From: an uncultured Holophaga sp.
GTDB taxonomy: Bacteria; Acidobacteriota; Holophagae; Holophagales; Holophagaceae
DNA: 64,000 nucleotides
Reading direction: 5' to 3'
Assembly: GCF_963677305.1 (NCBI RefSeq)
Contig: NZ_OY781925.1
Span: 1,141,001-1,205,000, forward strand
Part shown: positions 27,934 to 37,644 of the stretch, in pieces
Layout of the letters: each line of letters starts with the position of its first letter
Numbering within the stretch: position 1 is the first letter of the stretch
Notes under the pieces: generated by a model
Databases searched by the model: none
What the model saw: only the letters and a program-made list of their open reading frames with translations
Told to the model about the DNA's origin: nothing
Translations under genes and position numbers: made by a program

Positions 27934-30900
27934 ATGACCAAGCCCAATCCCCAGCGTGTCCCCCGGTTCAGGCGTTCGGCCTGCTGGTTGTCGGCTCTGG
28001 CTCTGACCCTCACCTCCCAGGCCTGCTTCCATGCCACCGGGATCCAGCGGAATTCGCCGACGGCGGAGGAGATTCCCAGCAGCGGTGGAGACCGGGTGGC
28101 CGGGCCCAAGAGCGCAGCGGGACCCGGGGACTACTTCCTGGGCAATGATGCCGTCGCCCTGGCGGTGGATGGCCTGCCTTACGGGAGCAGTGGAGTCCCC
28201 ATCGCCGGAGCCGTCTCGGGGGGCAGCATCGTGGACCTGGGGGCCATCATCCTGGACAGCAGCTACAAGCGGACCTCCATGCCCACGGACATGGTGGAGC
28301 GCCTGACGCCGGTGCTGAACCAGGATCCCAATCTCCAGATGGTCTTCGACACCTTCACGGTGAACAACTCCGGGAGCTCGGCCTCCCTGGTGATGACCGG
28401 TGGGGTCTATGACATCTCGGCAGCCCAGCGGCTGTCCGGCCTGTCCGTCACCCAGACCATCAGCCTAGGAGAGTCGGACCACTTCTTCCTGGTGGAGACC
28501 ACCGTCACGAACACGGGCAGCACCACTGCAGATGTGAGCAGCATCGGGGACTACCTGATCCAGAAGGGCGGGGGCTTCCGCCTCAACATCCCGGCCTATG
28601 CCGACAACTCGGGCAATGCCCTCAGCACCTGGGGCGTTGAGATCCCGGGGACCTCGGGCTTCAGCCCCTCCGCAAGCGTCCGGACCACCATGGTGGGCCT
28701 CATGGGCAACGAACCCTGCGCCCCGACCTACGATGCCCACACCAGCCTGGGAATCCTGCCGGTGGATGAGGACTACCTCCTGGTGGCCTGCGATGCCCAG
28801 ACGCTGGATGAGACCCGTCCGGTCTTCCCCAAGAATCTGGTGGTGGGCAAGCCGGATGTCTCCGGCGGACTGGCCGCCGGTGCCTCCCTGACTTACCGGC
28901 GGCGGATCTACGCCGAGGGGGGCAACTCCCTTCAGGGGGCGGCCGGCACCAAGACGTACGCTTATACCTACCCCAATCAGGCCACCGGGCTCTTCAACCG
29001 CATGACCAAGGACCGCTACGTGCTGCGTTCCAGCACCTCCGATGGTTGCGGTTGGGTCGCCTTCACTCCCTCGGGCAGTATGGCGCGTTTTGGAGGGGCT
29101 CCCACGGAGATCCGCATCGAGAAGACGGATGGCACCCTGGTGCGCAGCGAGTGGCTGGACCCGCAGGAGGTGCTCTCCTCCACCTACGGCAACAACCCGG
29201 AGATCTGGATGTACCTGCCGGTGGACACCTACCGGATCGTGGTGCAGAACGACCAGCCGGACCAGTGGAGCAGCTCGCCCACCTATCTCCAGACCCGCTT
29301 CATCTCCGATCCCTTCACTGAGTTCTACAACACCAACGATGACGACAACCCGGATGTCAAGGTGTCGCTCACGGTGGAGAAGGATCCCTATACGGGTGAT
29401 CGCACCAAGAGTTCCGACAGCGACTTCATCATCGGCAGCGCGGTGATCTGCCCGGAGCACAACTATGTGGTGACTGCGTCCAATTCGGTGGTTGACGCCT
29501 CCTATTATCAGGTCAGCTTCTACTCTCTGGAGCGCAATGCCCCCAGCGGCAACCTCCAGCCCCTCCGCTGGACCATCAAGGGCGACTCCGTGCCGGACCC
29601 CGTCCTCAAGCGGGTCCGCTCCCTCGGGAGCGTCTGGGATGCCGCGGCCAAGGAGAAGGGGGTGGCGGGCACCAACTACGGTTGCTACAGCTTCAGTGAG
29701 GGCAACCAGGCCTTCGGCACCGCCTTCAAGTCCGGAGGCCCCTTCTCGGCCTCCCTCATCAAGGGGGACTACACGGTCTATGGCACCCGGGGGCCCCTGA
29801 GCATCCTTCAGTCCCGCGATATCACCGTCTCCACCTCCAGCACCAACGCCTACACCTTCATCATCTTCCCTGCCGGGCGTCCGGACGGCTGGACCACCTT
29901 CGACATGCCCGGTCCCTCCACGGCCACCACAGGCGGGCTGTTGCCCATCGAGAAGCTCTCCGGCGGGCTCGCCGAGGGCATCCAGGTGGTGGCCAATACC
30001 GAGATGGACCAGCTCACCGAGTCCACGGAGCTGCGGGATGAGTTCCGGGACGAGATCGACCGGGATGCCGTCAGTGACGAGCAGCGTTCGGCAGTGGGCA
30101 CCGACCCCTATGTGGTGCCCGCCCGGAGCTCCGACCTGAGCTCCACCGGCTACGGCATGGTCACCGCGCTCTTCACGCCCGACCCCACCACGGCCCGCAA
30201 CAAGGGGGCCCGCCTTCCCGACAGCTGGACCCTCTCGGACTTCTACAAGCAGGCCGAGGGTGGGTACGAGGTCATCATGCGCCCCCGGAAGCCCACGACC
30301 GGGCTCTTCACGGTCCAGGACCCCAGCTCAGTGGTGAAGACCACGGATGACTGGCTCCAGGGCACGGGGAGTCATTCCTACGGGCTGGTGAACGGTGACT
30401 TCGACGCCATTGAGCTTCTCTCGGGCCAGGCTCTTTCGGATCTGGGCAATCCCACCGATTGGTTCGCCGAGTTCCTGCAGGTCCGGGCCGACTGGTTCTC
30501 GCTTCTCAACAACCAGACCCCCACGGCCTTCACCAAGGCCCTCGGCTTCTCCTCCTCCACCTTCACCAAGGACACCCCCATCGGCTTGGCCCGCACCTAC
30601 CTCAACACCGTGGCCTACTCGAATTCCACGGTGGACGGCTCGGCCACCAACAGCGGGGGCTTCTCTCAGGATGACCTCTCCCCCATCGAGACGGCCCTGA
30701 AGTCCGGTGCCGCTGTGGCCTCCACGGGCCCCTTCGTCTACGGCACCATCAGCGGTTCTGGTCCCGGCGCCCTGGTGACCCAGAGTGGCAGCTCCGTGAC
30801 CGTGAAGGTCACCGCCATGATCGGCGACTGGCTGCCCCTGGATCAGGTGCGCCTGGTGGTCAACGGCACGGTGGTGAAGACCCAGGCCTTCGGGACTTCT

Positions 30901-31146
30901 CCTGCCAGCAACGGCTGGACCCAGGACAGCTCCGACACCCGGAAGTGGACCCAGAGCTTTGGCCTCACCCTCTCCCAGGACAGCTGGGTGGTGGTGGAGA
31001 GCGGCGTCGACCTCAGCACCACCGGAACCTATGCCAGCGGGACGCCCTGGAACGAAATCATGCGGGGCATCTATCCCGTCTCCGTGGCCAACCCGATCTT
31101 CGTCAACATTGATGGCACCGGCAACTACCAGAAGCCGGGGTACTGA
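27934..31146 (+). CDS. Large exported protein resembling a degenerate PHP-domain (CehA/McbA-like) protein
   Basis: 1070-residue exported protein. The N-terminus has an Arg-rich start, a hydrophobic segment (LSALALTLTSQAC) and a Cys that may be lipidated, although -3 is Ser rather than Leu. The first 300 residues look like an all-beta domain (NDAVALAVDGLPYGSSG). The C-terminal third has the pattern of secreted CehA/McbA-type PHP metallohydrolases: DFDAIELLSG, LARTYLNTVAYSNS, SGAAVASTGPFVYGTISG and LPLDQVRLVVNGTVV. Expected metal ligands are missing: the usual TDH reads ANTEMDQ, and the NSDSH region reads LGFSSSTF. It is probably non-catalytic or has new ligands. Its stop overlaps the dnaB start (TGATG). 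Confidence 0.65.
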   Translation: MTKPNPQRVPRFRRSACWLSALALTLTSQACFHATGIQRNSPTAEEIPSSGGDRVAGPKSAAGPGDYFLGNDAVALAVDGLPYGSSGVPIAGAVSGGSIVDLGAIILDSSYKRTSMPTDMVERLTPVLNQDPNLQMVFDTFTVNNSGSSASLVMTGGVYDISAAQRLSGLSVTQTISLGESDHFFLVETTVTNTGSTTADVSSIGDYLIQKGGGFRLNIPAYADNSGNALSTWGVEIPGTSGFSPSASVRTTMVGLMGNEPCAPTYDAHTSLGILPVDEDYLLVACDAQTLDETRPVFPKNLVVGKPDVSGGLAAGASLTYRRRIYAEGGNSLQGAAGTKTYAYTYPNQATGLFNRMTKDRYVLRSSTSDGCGWVAFTPSGSMARFGGAPTEIRIEKTDGTLVRSEWLDPQEVLSSTYGNNPEIWMYLPVDTYRIVVQNDQPDQWSSSPTYLQTRFISDPFTEFYNTNDDDNPDVKVSLTVEKDPYTGDRTKSSDSDFIIGSAVICPEHNYVVTASNSVVDASYYQVSFYSLERNAPSGNLQPLRWTIKGDSVPDPVLKRVRSLGSVWDAAAKEKGVAGTNYGCYSFSEGNQAFGTAFKSGGPFSASLIKGDYTVYGTRGPLSILQSRDITVSTSSTNAYTFIIFPAGRPDGWTTFDMPGPSTATTGGLLPIEKLSGGLAEGIQVVANTEMDQLTESTELRDEFRDEIDRDAVSDEQRSAVGTDPYVVPARSSDLSSTGYGMVTALFTPDPTTARNKGARLPDSWTLSDFYKQAEGGYEVIMRPRKPTTGLFTVQDPSSVVKTTDDWLQGTGSHSYGLVNGDFDAIELLSGQALSDLGNPTDWFAEFLQVRADWFSLLNNQTPTAFTKALGFSSSTFTKDTPIGLARTYLNTVAYSNSTVDGSATNSGGFSQDDLSPIETALKSGAAVASTGPFVYGTISGSGPGALVTQSGSSVTVKVTAMIGDWLPLDQVRLVVNGTVVKTQAFGTSPASNGWTQDSSDTRKWTQSFGLTLSQDSWVVVESGVDLSTTGTYASGTPWNEIMRGIYPVSVANPIFVNIDGTGNYQKPGY

Positions 31147-32513
31147 TGGGCACGGAGTGGCTGCCTGAGCGGCTTCCGGAGGACGTTGAAGCCGAGCGCG
31201 CGCTCCTGGCCACCTGCTGTGCGCCGGGGGCCGAGAGCGCCGCTTCCGAGATCGTCTTCGAGCTCACCGAGGACGACTTTGTCCATCCCGGGCACCGGGC
31301 TGTCTTCAAGGCGCTCCGCAGCCTCATCGAGGAGCAGATTGAGGTCAACGCCCTCACCCTGAAGGACGCCCTGGACCAGAACGGCGACCTGAATCGCATC
31401 GGGGGCTACACCGGGCTGGTGGAGCTCCTGGCCAGCGAAGAGGTGGGGCGTCCCCAGGTCTTGGCGAACCTTCTCTCCCGCAAGCGCAAGCACCGCCAGC
31501 TCATCCGCCTCGGCGCCCAGCTGGTGCGCCAAGCCGCCGAGGAGGAGGCTCCCCCGGAGACTCTGGTGGAGCAGGCCGCCGCCGACCTCTTCCGGCTCTC
31601 CCAGTCCCGGGAGCGCAAGGGGCTGGAGCATGTGAACGATGTGGCACGGGAGGCCTTCGAGAACCTCATGGACCGCCTGGAGGGGCGTGGCAGCAGCGGT
31701 CTCAAGGTGGGCTTCTCCCGTCTGGATGCCCTCACCCAGGGCTTCCAGCCCGGCAACCTCATCGTGCTGGCCGCCCGTCCCGGTATCGGCAAGACCGCGC
31801 TGGCCCTGAACTGGCTCCTGCGCTCCTCCCTCTATCATGGCGCCCACGCGGCCTTCTTCTCCCTCGAGATGTCCAAGGAGGAGGTCTTCAACCGAATCCT
31901 TTCGGCCCATTCATCCATCAACATCAAGTCCGTGATCGCCGGGGAGTTCACCGACGAGATCCAGGCCCGGCTTCTCCGGGCCCGGGATGAGCTGATCGAA
32001 CTGCCGCTCTTCATCAACGACCAGGCGGCCATCACCGTCCGGGAGATCACGGCGATGGTGGACCGTCACCTGGCCCAGGCCAACCAGCGACTGGACCTGC
32101 TCATCATCGACTACCTCCAGCTGCTCAGCTCCCCCCCCGACAGCCGGGCCTCCAAGCAGAACGAGGCCACCCGCGTGGGCGAGCTGAGCCGCGGGCTCAA
32201 GCTCCTGGCCAAGGACCGGGGGCTCCCTGTGGTCATCCTCTCCCAGCTCAACCGTGAGGTGGAGCACCGCCAGGGTGGCCTGCCCCAGCTCTCGGACCTC
32301 CGGGACTCCGGTGCCATCGAGCAGGATGCCGATATGGTGATGTTCATCCATCGCCAGATGAAGCCCAAGGACGAGGGTGAGGAGGACGACCGCTCCGCCC
32401 AGCTGGTCATCGCCAAGCACCGCAATGGCGCCCTGGGCAAGATTCCCCTCTACTTCGAAGGTGAGTTCGCCCGCTACCGCGAGCTGGAGCGGGAGACCCT
32501 CGGGGACTATTGA
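31146..32513 (+). CDS. dnaB: Replicative DNA helicase DnaB
   Basis: 455-residue hexameric 5'-3' helicase of the replication fork. The N-terminal domain (about 1-110, starting PEDVEAERALLATCC) is followed by a RecA-like core with Walker A AARPGIGKTALALN, Walker B LLIIDYLQLLS and the DnaB signature VVILSQLNREVEHR, ending with the basic AKHRNGALGKIPLYFEG segment. It lacks an intein. The ATG overlaps the stop of the preceding gene, so expression may be coupled to that unusual secreted protein. Confidence 0.96.
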   Translation: MGTEWLPERLPEDVEAERALLATCCAPGAESAASEIVFELTEDDFVHPGHRAVFKALRSLIEEQIEVNALTLKDALDQNGDLNRIGGYTGLVELLASEEVGRPQVLANLLSRKRKHRQLIRLGAQLVRQAAEEEAPPETLVEQAAADLFRLSQSRERKGLEHVNDVAREAFENLMDRLEGRGSSGLKVGFSRLDALTQGFQPGNLIVLAARPGIGKTALALNWLLRSSLYHGAHAAFFSLEMSKEEVFNRILSAHSSINIKSVIAGEFTDEIQARLLRARDELIELPLFINDQAAITVREITAMVDRHLAQANQRLDLLIIDYLQLLSSPPDSRASKQNEATRVGELSRGLKLLAKDRGLPVVILSQLNREVEHRQGGLPQLSDLRDSGAIEQDADMVMFIHRQMKPKDEGEEDDRSAQLVIAKHRNGALGKIPLYFEGEFARYRELERETLGDY

Positions 32514-32514
32514 G

Positions 32515-32620
32515 GATCCACCTCCAGGACTCGAAGGCTCCAAGAGGGGCAAGACCGGAAGGCCGAGGCTTTTCTTGATCCTTTCTTCGCATCTTGGTGT
32601 CTTGGAGGTGGATCTTTTTT
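32515..32620. repeat. Extragenic inverted-repeat element between dnaB and recG
   Basis: GATCCACCTCCAGGAC (32515-32530) and GTCTTGGAGGTGGATC (32599-32614) are inverted repeats matching 15 of 16, about 68 nt apart, and the right arm is followed by six T. The arms plus the pyrimidine-rich stretch before the right arm (TTTTCTTGATCCTTTCTTC) resemble a second element at 59642-59743, which suggests a dispersed family. It may also end dnaB transcription. Confidence 0.5.
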
Positions 32621-32630
32621 CTGATGGATC

Positions 32631-34727
32631 ATGGACGCCCTGCCCACTCTCCCCCTCTCCGCCAAGGTGACCGCCCTGAGGGGCGTGGGGCCGGCCTATG
32701 CCACCGCGCTCCAGGAGGCGGGCATCGAGACGCTGCGAGACCTGCTCTGGGCGCTGCCCCACCGGTACGTGGACCGGGGCTCGGTCCTGCCCATCGGGGA
32801 GCTGGACCGCTGGCACAGCCCAGGGGGTGATAGGGAGCTCACGACGGTCCTGGGCCGGATCAAGGATCTCCGGCAGAGCACCACCAAGGTTCAGCGCATG
32901 ACCCTGGTGGAGGCCCTGGTGGAGGACGGCACGGGCACCCTGAGGCTGGTCTGGTTCAACCAGGCCTACCTGACGCGGGTGCTGAAGGTTGGGGACCGGG
33001 TCCTGGTCTTCGGCGGCCTGGCCATGGGGCGCCACGGGCTGGAGATGCGCGGTCCTTCCATCGAGGTCCTGGGGCGGGGGGGGGAGCGTGAGGAGAATCT
33101 CTGGGTGCGGCGCTTCCTGCCCCTCTACCGGAAGCTGGGGCCCATTCTGGGGCGTACCCGGGCACGGCTGGTCCAGGAGGCCCTGAGGCACCTCCATGCC
33201 CCCCAGGACTGGCTGCCACTGGAGTTGGGCAAGGGGCTCCCCACCACCCTGGATGCCCTCCGGCTCCTTCACCAGCCTTTGGATGAGAGTGACCCCGATG
33301 CCCTGGAGCTGGGCGCCACTCCGGCCCACCGCCGCCTGGCCTCCGAGGAGCTCTTCGCCTTCGCCCTCGGGGTGGCCATGCGCCGGGCAGGGCGCTTGCG
33401 GCGCCGGGGTCTGGTGGTGCCCACCAGTGAGGCGCTGCGGGAGAAGCTCAAGGCCTACCTGCCCTTCCACCTCACCGGTGCCCAGCGGACGGCCTTCCGG
33501 GACATCGTGGGGGATCTCACCTCGGGCCGGGTCATGAACCGGCTCCTGCAGGGAGATGTGGGTGCAGGCAAGACTCTGGTGGCCTTTCTGGCCATGGCCA
33601 TGGTGGCCGAGACCGGGGGACAGGCGGCCCTGCTTGCCCCCACGGAGGTCCTGGCGCGCCAGCATGCGGCCACCTTCGAGCGGCTCCTGGGGGAGGATGC
33701 TCACCGGCTCCAGGTGCTCCTGGGGGCCATGAAGGCAGCCCCCAAGCGGGAGGCCCTGGCCCGGATCGCCTCGGGAGAGGCTCACTACATTGTGGGCACC
33801 CATGCCCTCTTCCAGGAGTCCGTCAGCTTCGAGCGGCTCCAGTTGGTGGTGGTGGACGAGCAGCACCGCTTCGGCGTGAAACAGCGTGAGGCCCTCAAGG
33901 AGAAGGGGGGGGACCCCCATTGGCTGGTGATGAGTGCGACCCCCATCCCGCGCAGCCTGGCCCTGGCCCTCTTCGGGGACCTGGACCAGTCTGTGCTCGA
34001 CGAGCTGCCTCCCGGTCGCCAGCCCATCCGGACCCGGCTCTTCGACCCTGACGATGCGGAGCGGGCCTGGGAGCTGGCTGAACGGGAACTGGAGGCAGGC
34101 CACCAGGTCTTCGTGGTGAGCCCCGCCATCGACCCCCAGGACGAGACCAAGGTGCCCCTGAGGGACATCCAGGCCATGGAGGCCCTGCTGCGGGGACGCT
34201 TCCCCCAGGTCAGCCTGGCGGTGGTCCACGGTCGGCTCAAGACCGAGGAGATGGCGCAGCGTATGGAGGGCTTTGTGCGTGGGGACACCCGCATCCTTCT
34301 GGCCACCACGGTGATCGAGGTGGGGGTCGATGTCCCCAATGCCACGGTGATGGTGGTGGATCACGCCGAGCGCTTCGGGCTTTCCCAGCTCCATCAGCTC
34401 CGGGGGAGGGTGGGGCGGGGATCGGCCCGCAGCCACTTCCTCATGATCAGCGCCAGTGAGACGGAGCGGCTGCAGGCCCTGGTGGAGACCCAGGATGGCT
34501 TCCGCATCGCCCAGCGGGACCTGGAGCTCCGGGGGCCCGGGGAGTTCTTCGGCACCCGGCAGTCCGGTCTGCCCCAGTTCCAGGTGGCGGATCTAGTCAG
34601 GGACCGCGGCCTCCTGAACACCTGCCGGGAGGCGGCGGATCGGGCCCTGGCCCACGGGTTGGGGGAGGCCCAGCTGGCTTGGCTCCGCCAGGAACAGGCC
34701 CGGCTGAGGCTCGCGGAGATCAGCTAA
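32631..34727 (+). CDS. recG: ATP-dependent DNA helicase RecG
   Basis: 698-residue branch-migration helicase for stalled forks and Holliday junctions. The N-terminal wedge/OB region starts VTALRGVGPAYATALQEAG, with LPHRYVDRG. The helicase core shows Walker A QGDVGAGKT, DEQH box VVVDEQHRFGVKQR, SATPIPRSLAL, the TRG-like VIEVGVDVPNATVMVVDHAE and GRVGRGSARS. Length is typical. It follows dnaB after a repeat element and overlaps the convergent LysR gene by 8 nt. Confidence 0.96.
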   Translation: MDALPTLPLSAKVTALRGVGPAYATALQEAGIETLRDLLWALPHRYVDRGSVLPIGELDRWHSPGGDRELTTVLGRIKDLRQSTTKVQRMTLVEALVEDGTGTLRLVWFNQAYLTRVLKVGDRVLVFGGLAMGRHGLEMRGPSIEVLGRGGEREENLWVRRFLPLYRKLGPILGRTRARLVQEALRHLHAPQDWLPLELGKGLPTTLDALRLLHQPLDESDPDALELGATPAHRRLASEELFAFALGVAMRRAGRLRRRGLVVPTSEALREKLKAYLPFHLTGAQRTAFRDIVGDLTSGRVMNRLLQGDVGAGKTLVAFLAMAMVAETGGQAALLAPTEVLARQHAATFERLLGEDAHRLQVLLGAMKAAPKREALARIASGEAHYIVGTHALFQESVSFERLQLVVVDEQHRFGVKQREALKEKGGDPHWLVMSATPIPRSLALALFGDLDQSVLDELPPGRQPIRTRLFDPDDAERAWELAERELEAGHQVFVVSPAIDPQDETKVPLRDIQAMEALLRGRFPQVSLAVVHGRLKTEEMAQRMEGFVRGDTRILLATTVIEVGVDVPNATVMVVDHAERFGLSQLHQLRGRVGRGSARSHFLMISASETERLQALVETQDGFRIAQRDLELRGPGEFFGTRQSGLPQFQVADLVRDRGLLNTCREAADRALAHGLGEAQLAWLRQEQARLRLAEIS

Positions 34728-35613
34728 GGGGTCTCACCCCCAGTTCCCGGAGGAACAGGGCCAGGACCGGGTTATCGGACTGGGCTTGCCAGGCGATGCA
34801 GCTCTCCAGGCGGGCCCCCTCGTCCTGGAGCGGGATGTAGCGCAGGTGGGGGTGATCCTTGAGCTTGACCTTGTACCTGGGGAGGATGGTCAGGCCCACA
34901 TCCGCCTCCAGGAGCAGGAAGAGGGCGCCGAAGTCACCCGCCCACTGGACGATGCGGGGTTCGAACCCGGCCTTGGCGAAGAGGCGCCGGTGGGATTCCA
35001 GAGCGGCGGTGGCCACGGCGCTGGAGAGCTGCACAAAGAGCTCTCCCTTGAGATCCCCCAGCCGGAGGCGCTTCCGGTGCGCCAGGGGATGCTCCCGGCT
35101 CAGGACCACCCCCAGGGGGCTTTCGCTGAGTGGCCAGATCCGGAGCCCCGGGAGGTCCGCCACAGTCAGGGTGTGGGTGAAGGCCAGATCCAGGGTCCCC
35201 TGAACCAGGCCGTCCCGGAGCTGGGCGAGGGCGTGGTGGCTGGGCTGTACCTCCACCAGGGGGTAGGTGCGCCGGAATCGGCGGAGCACCAGGGGGAGGA
35301 AGCGTTCCTCGCTGCCTCCCAGGAAGCCCAGGCGCAGCTGCCCGGCCACGCCGCTCCCAATCCGCTGGGTCATGGCGGCGACGGCGGCGTATTCCGCCAG
35401 GATGCGTTGGACCTGGGTGCGGAAGTAGACCCCGGCAGGGGTCAGCTTCACGGAATGGGAGTTGCGGTCGAAGAGCCGCGCGCCCAGTTCCTCCTCCAGG
35501 GCAGCCACCTGATAGCCCACCGCCGAGTGGGTGAGGAAGAGGTGCTTGGCGGCCCGGGTGAAGTTCAGTTGCTCGGCCACCTCCAGGAAGCAGCGGAGCT
35601 GTCGGGTTTCCAT
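34720..35613 (-). CDS. LysR-family transcriptional regulator
   Basis: 297-residue LysR regulator: an N-terminal winged helix (METRQLRCFLEVAEQLNFTR and AAKHLFLTHSAVGYQVAALE) and a C-terminal effector domain (about 90-297). It is transcribed divergently from the EthD/PhlG-like/MFS genes with a 257-nt intergenic region carrying a TTCA-N10-TGAA dyad, the usual arrangement for a LysR activator of a catabolic operon. The inducer is unknown; an aromatic compound is a reasonable guess from the target genes. It is tail-to-tail with recG. Confidence 0.92.
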   Translation of the reverse strand: METRQLRCFLEVAEQLNFTRAAKHLFLTHSAVGYQVAALEEELGARLFDRNSHSVKLTPAGVYFRTQVQRILAEYAAVAAMTQRIGSGVAGQLRLGFLGGSEERFLPLVLRRFRRTYPLVEVQPSHHALAQLRDGLVQGTLDLAFTHTLTVADLPGLRIWPLSESPLGVVLSREHPLAHRKRLRLGDLKGELFVQLSSAVATAALESHRRLFAKAGFEPRIVQWAGDFGALFLLLEADVGLTILPRYKVKLKDHPHLRYIPLQDEGARLESCIAWQAQSDNPVLALFLRELGVRPLS

Positions 35614-35670
35614 GTCGGCCTCCTGCGGGGTGATGGCGGACGATTTTTTTTACCGCCAAAGCCAAAATGA

Positions 35671-35688
35671 TTCAATTCCCTTTATGAA
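35671..35688. promoter_or_regulatory. Candidate LysR-type operator (dyad)
   Basis: TTCAATTCCCTTTATGAA contains an imperfect dyad TTCA-N10-TGAA of the T-N11-A type, 58 nt upstream of the LysR ATG in the divergent intergenic region. The surrounding AT-rich stretch (35641-35700) is the likely promoter zone for both directions. Confidence 0.4.
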
Positions 35689-35870
35689 AATCGGGGATTA
35701 ACCTCATCTTGTTCCTCAATCAGACCCGCGCTTCTCCGGGATACCCCGGGCCGCTGCCGACCGACGGCCCACCCCCAGAACGTGGTTCTCACCTTGTCCA
35801 CCGGGCCCCGGCTCCGCCCAACCGCATCGGCGGTGGGAGGGCCATGCCTGCCCTCATCAGGAGGTCACCC

Positions 35871-36659
35871 ATGCCCATCAAGCTGATGGCCGCATCACGC
35901 AAGCGCCCGGGGCTCACCCGGGCCGAATACCAGCGTTACATCGAGTTCTACCACGGCACCATCGCCCGCCAGGAGCGCCTCAAGATCGACACCTACATCC
36001 AGAACCACGTCATCGATGGGGCCTGGGGGGTGCTCAGCGATCCCGACCACCAGAACAAGGTGGTGGACCGCGACGCCGTGGTGGAGCTCTCCTTCAAGTG
36101 CTTCCGGGACATGATGGAGACCCTGGAGCCTGCAGTACCCTCCGCCGCCTCCGCCGATGGGCAGTATTTCGCCAACGAGAGCACCAATATCATCGTCATG
36201 GCCGAGGAGGAGGAGGTCCCCGTGGCCAATCCCATCCCCGCCTTCAATCCGGGTCTCGGCATCGTGAAAGGGGTCGGCGCCCTCAAGGTCCTGCAGTACA
36301 TCATGCGCGATGAAAACACCTATCCGGAGGACTACCGGATGTACTGGCGCCAGGCTCACGAGGCCGCGGCAGCCGCCTCCCCCTACTACCAGGAGCAGTG
36401 CCGCCGGGTGCAGGCCAACTGGCGCTGCCGGGCCAATGACAACGATGGCGCCGCCCGCAAGCACTTCAAGATGGTTGATCCCCCGGTCTACGACCTGGTG
36501 GTGGCCCACTGGTTCGACACGATGGAGCAGGTGGGGGCCTTCCGCCAGTACGTCGAGACCCTCCAAAAGGCCGAGGGGCCGACCTATGCCCATTGGTCCC
36601 AGTCCTTCTTCCTCTACACCAAGCAGATCGTCATCGTCCGCGACACGCCCCTGAGCTGA
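35871..36659 (+). CDS. EthD-domain protein (tandem dimeric alpha/beta barrel)
   Basis: 262-residue protein with two EthD/ferredoxin-like repeats: the first starts IKLMAASRKRPGLTRAEYQR with FYHGTIA; the second has LQYIMRDENTYPEDYRMYWR. EthD domains serve in ring modification or decarboxylation in polyketide and aromatic pathways and as accessory proteins in ether degradation; the reaction here is unknown. The ATG at 35871 has AGGAGG 6 nt upstream. It is 13 nt before the PhlG-like gene, so the two are probably co-transcribed under the divergent LysR regulator. Confidence 0.75.
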   Translation: MPIKLMAASRKRPGLTRAEYQRYIEFYHGTIARQERLKIDTYIQNHVIDGAWGVLSDPDHQNKVVDRDAVVELSFKCFRDMMETLEPAVPSAASADGQYFANESTNIIVMAEEEEVPVANPIPAFNPGLGIVKGVGALKVLQYIMRDENTYPEDYRMYWRQAHEAAAAASPYYQEQCRRVQANWRCRANDNDGAARKHFKMVDPPVYDLVVAHWFDTMEQVGAFRQYVETLQKAEGPTYAHWSQSFFLYTKQIVIVRDTPLS

Positions 36660-36672
36660 GAAAGGAGTCCCC

Positions 36673-37560
36673 ATGTCCACCCCTGAGACCCGGCAGTACA
36701 CCTACAAGGACTGGTACCCCACCACCCAGGTGAAGGCTGCCCAGCATGACCTGAGCCCCGAGGAGAAGGCCCGCCCCTTCGCCAAGTATTTCTATGAGGA
36801 GATCCCCCAGCCCGACCCCGCCCACATGGCCCTGATGGACCATCCCTGCGACCCCGCCAAGGCCCTTCACCCCTCCCGGATGAACGACCTGCTCAATCCC
36901 GGCGACCTGGACGTGGAGATCGGCTGGTGCAACCTGCCCGACGGGGCCGGCTTCATTGCCAACAAGAGCGTCTACCCCGGCGTCACCGCCGAGATGATCG
37001 ACTGGTGGTTCGCCTGGCACCCCCTGGAGGACCTGCGCTATCGCATCTGGTATCCGCCCCAGCACGGGGGTATCCACCTGAGCCCCGAGGGGCGCAAGCG
37101 CATCCTGGATGACCGTATTCCCATGGCCGAGCGCAACTGGGGCGTGGTGCACCACGTCACCGAGAACTGCGACTGCGGGATGGAGAACATCACCATCAGT
37201 TTCAAGTCTCCCCAGGACTACGGCTTCGACATGAGCCGCTTCAAGCAGCCCTATGTAGCCACCTTCGCCGGGGGGCAGGGCTGGGCCGTGGCGGTGAACA
37301 AGACCGACGAGTCCATCACCGCCCCCGCCATGATGTGCCACATCTTCCGCGACACCGCCGAGGGCCTGGAGCACCGCACCCGCTTCTGGCTGGGCTACCG
37401 CCTCTCCAACGGTGTGCCCGAGTGCACCCTGCCTCCCGGCGTGGCCGTGCCCCAGGCCGCCGTCCAGGGGCTCGCCCGCCACAACGTGAAGGAGTTCACC
37501 CGCTTCAAGCACTTCCTGCCCCGCATCTACGCCGAGTTCGGCGGCAAGATGCTGGTCTGA
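36673..37560 (+). CDS. PhlG/phloretin hydrolase-family C-C hydrolase
   Basis: 295-residue protein of the diacetylphloroglucinol hydrolase family, zinc enzymes that cut the C-C bond between a phloroglucinol ring and an acyl group. Key segments are YKDWYPTTQVKAAQHDLS at the start, DWWFAWHPLEDLRYRIWYPP, HHVTENCDCGMENI and LARHNVKEFTRFKHFLPR. The last gives His270-x3-Glu274, the same numbers as the zinc ligands of PhlG; His131 and Glu164 are candidates for the other two ligands. Substrates could be acylphloroglucinols or phloretin-like polyphenols. It starts with an ATG preceded by AAAGGAG. Function is inferred from family, not demonstrated. Confidence 0.78.
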   Translation: MSTPETRQYTYKDWYPTTQVKAAQHDLSPEEKARPFAKYFYEEIPQPDPAHMALMDHPCDPAKALHPSRMNDLLNPGDLDVEIGWCNLPDGAGFIANKSVYPGVTAEMIDWWFAWHPLEDLRYRIWYPPQHGGIHLSPEGRKRILDDRIPMAERNWGVVHHVTENCDCGMENITISFKSPQDYGFDMSRFKQPYVATFAGGQGWAVAVNKTDESITAPAMMCHIFRDTAEGLEHRTRFWLGYRLSNGVPECTLPPGVAVPQAAVQGLARHNVKEFTRFKHFLPRIYAEFGGKMLV

Positions 37561-37582
37561 AGGCCTAACCGTTCCTGAGGTT

Positions 37583-37608
37583 CCGTCCGCCGGAAGCCCG
37601 GCGGGCGG
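37583..37608 (+). terminator. GC-rich hairpin between the hydrolase and MFS genes
   Basis: CCGTCCGCCGG and CCGGCGGGCGG pair with one mismatch around AAGC, 22 nt after the hydrolase stop. No T-run follows; it may attenuate or stabilise rather than stop transcription into the MFS gene. Confidence 0.4.
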
Positions 37609-37644
37609 CTTGGCCGTACCCTTTCCGTCACACCGGAGCCCCTT

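Noticed and set aside
31911..34436. 841-codon frame on the minus strand opposite dnaB and recG
   Set aside because: Shadow frame with Gly/Gln/His-rich composition; both dnaB and recG have intact catalytic motifs on the plus strand.
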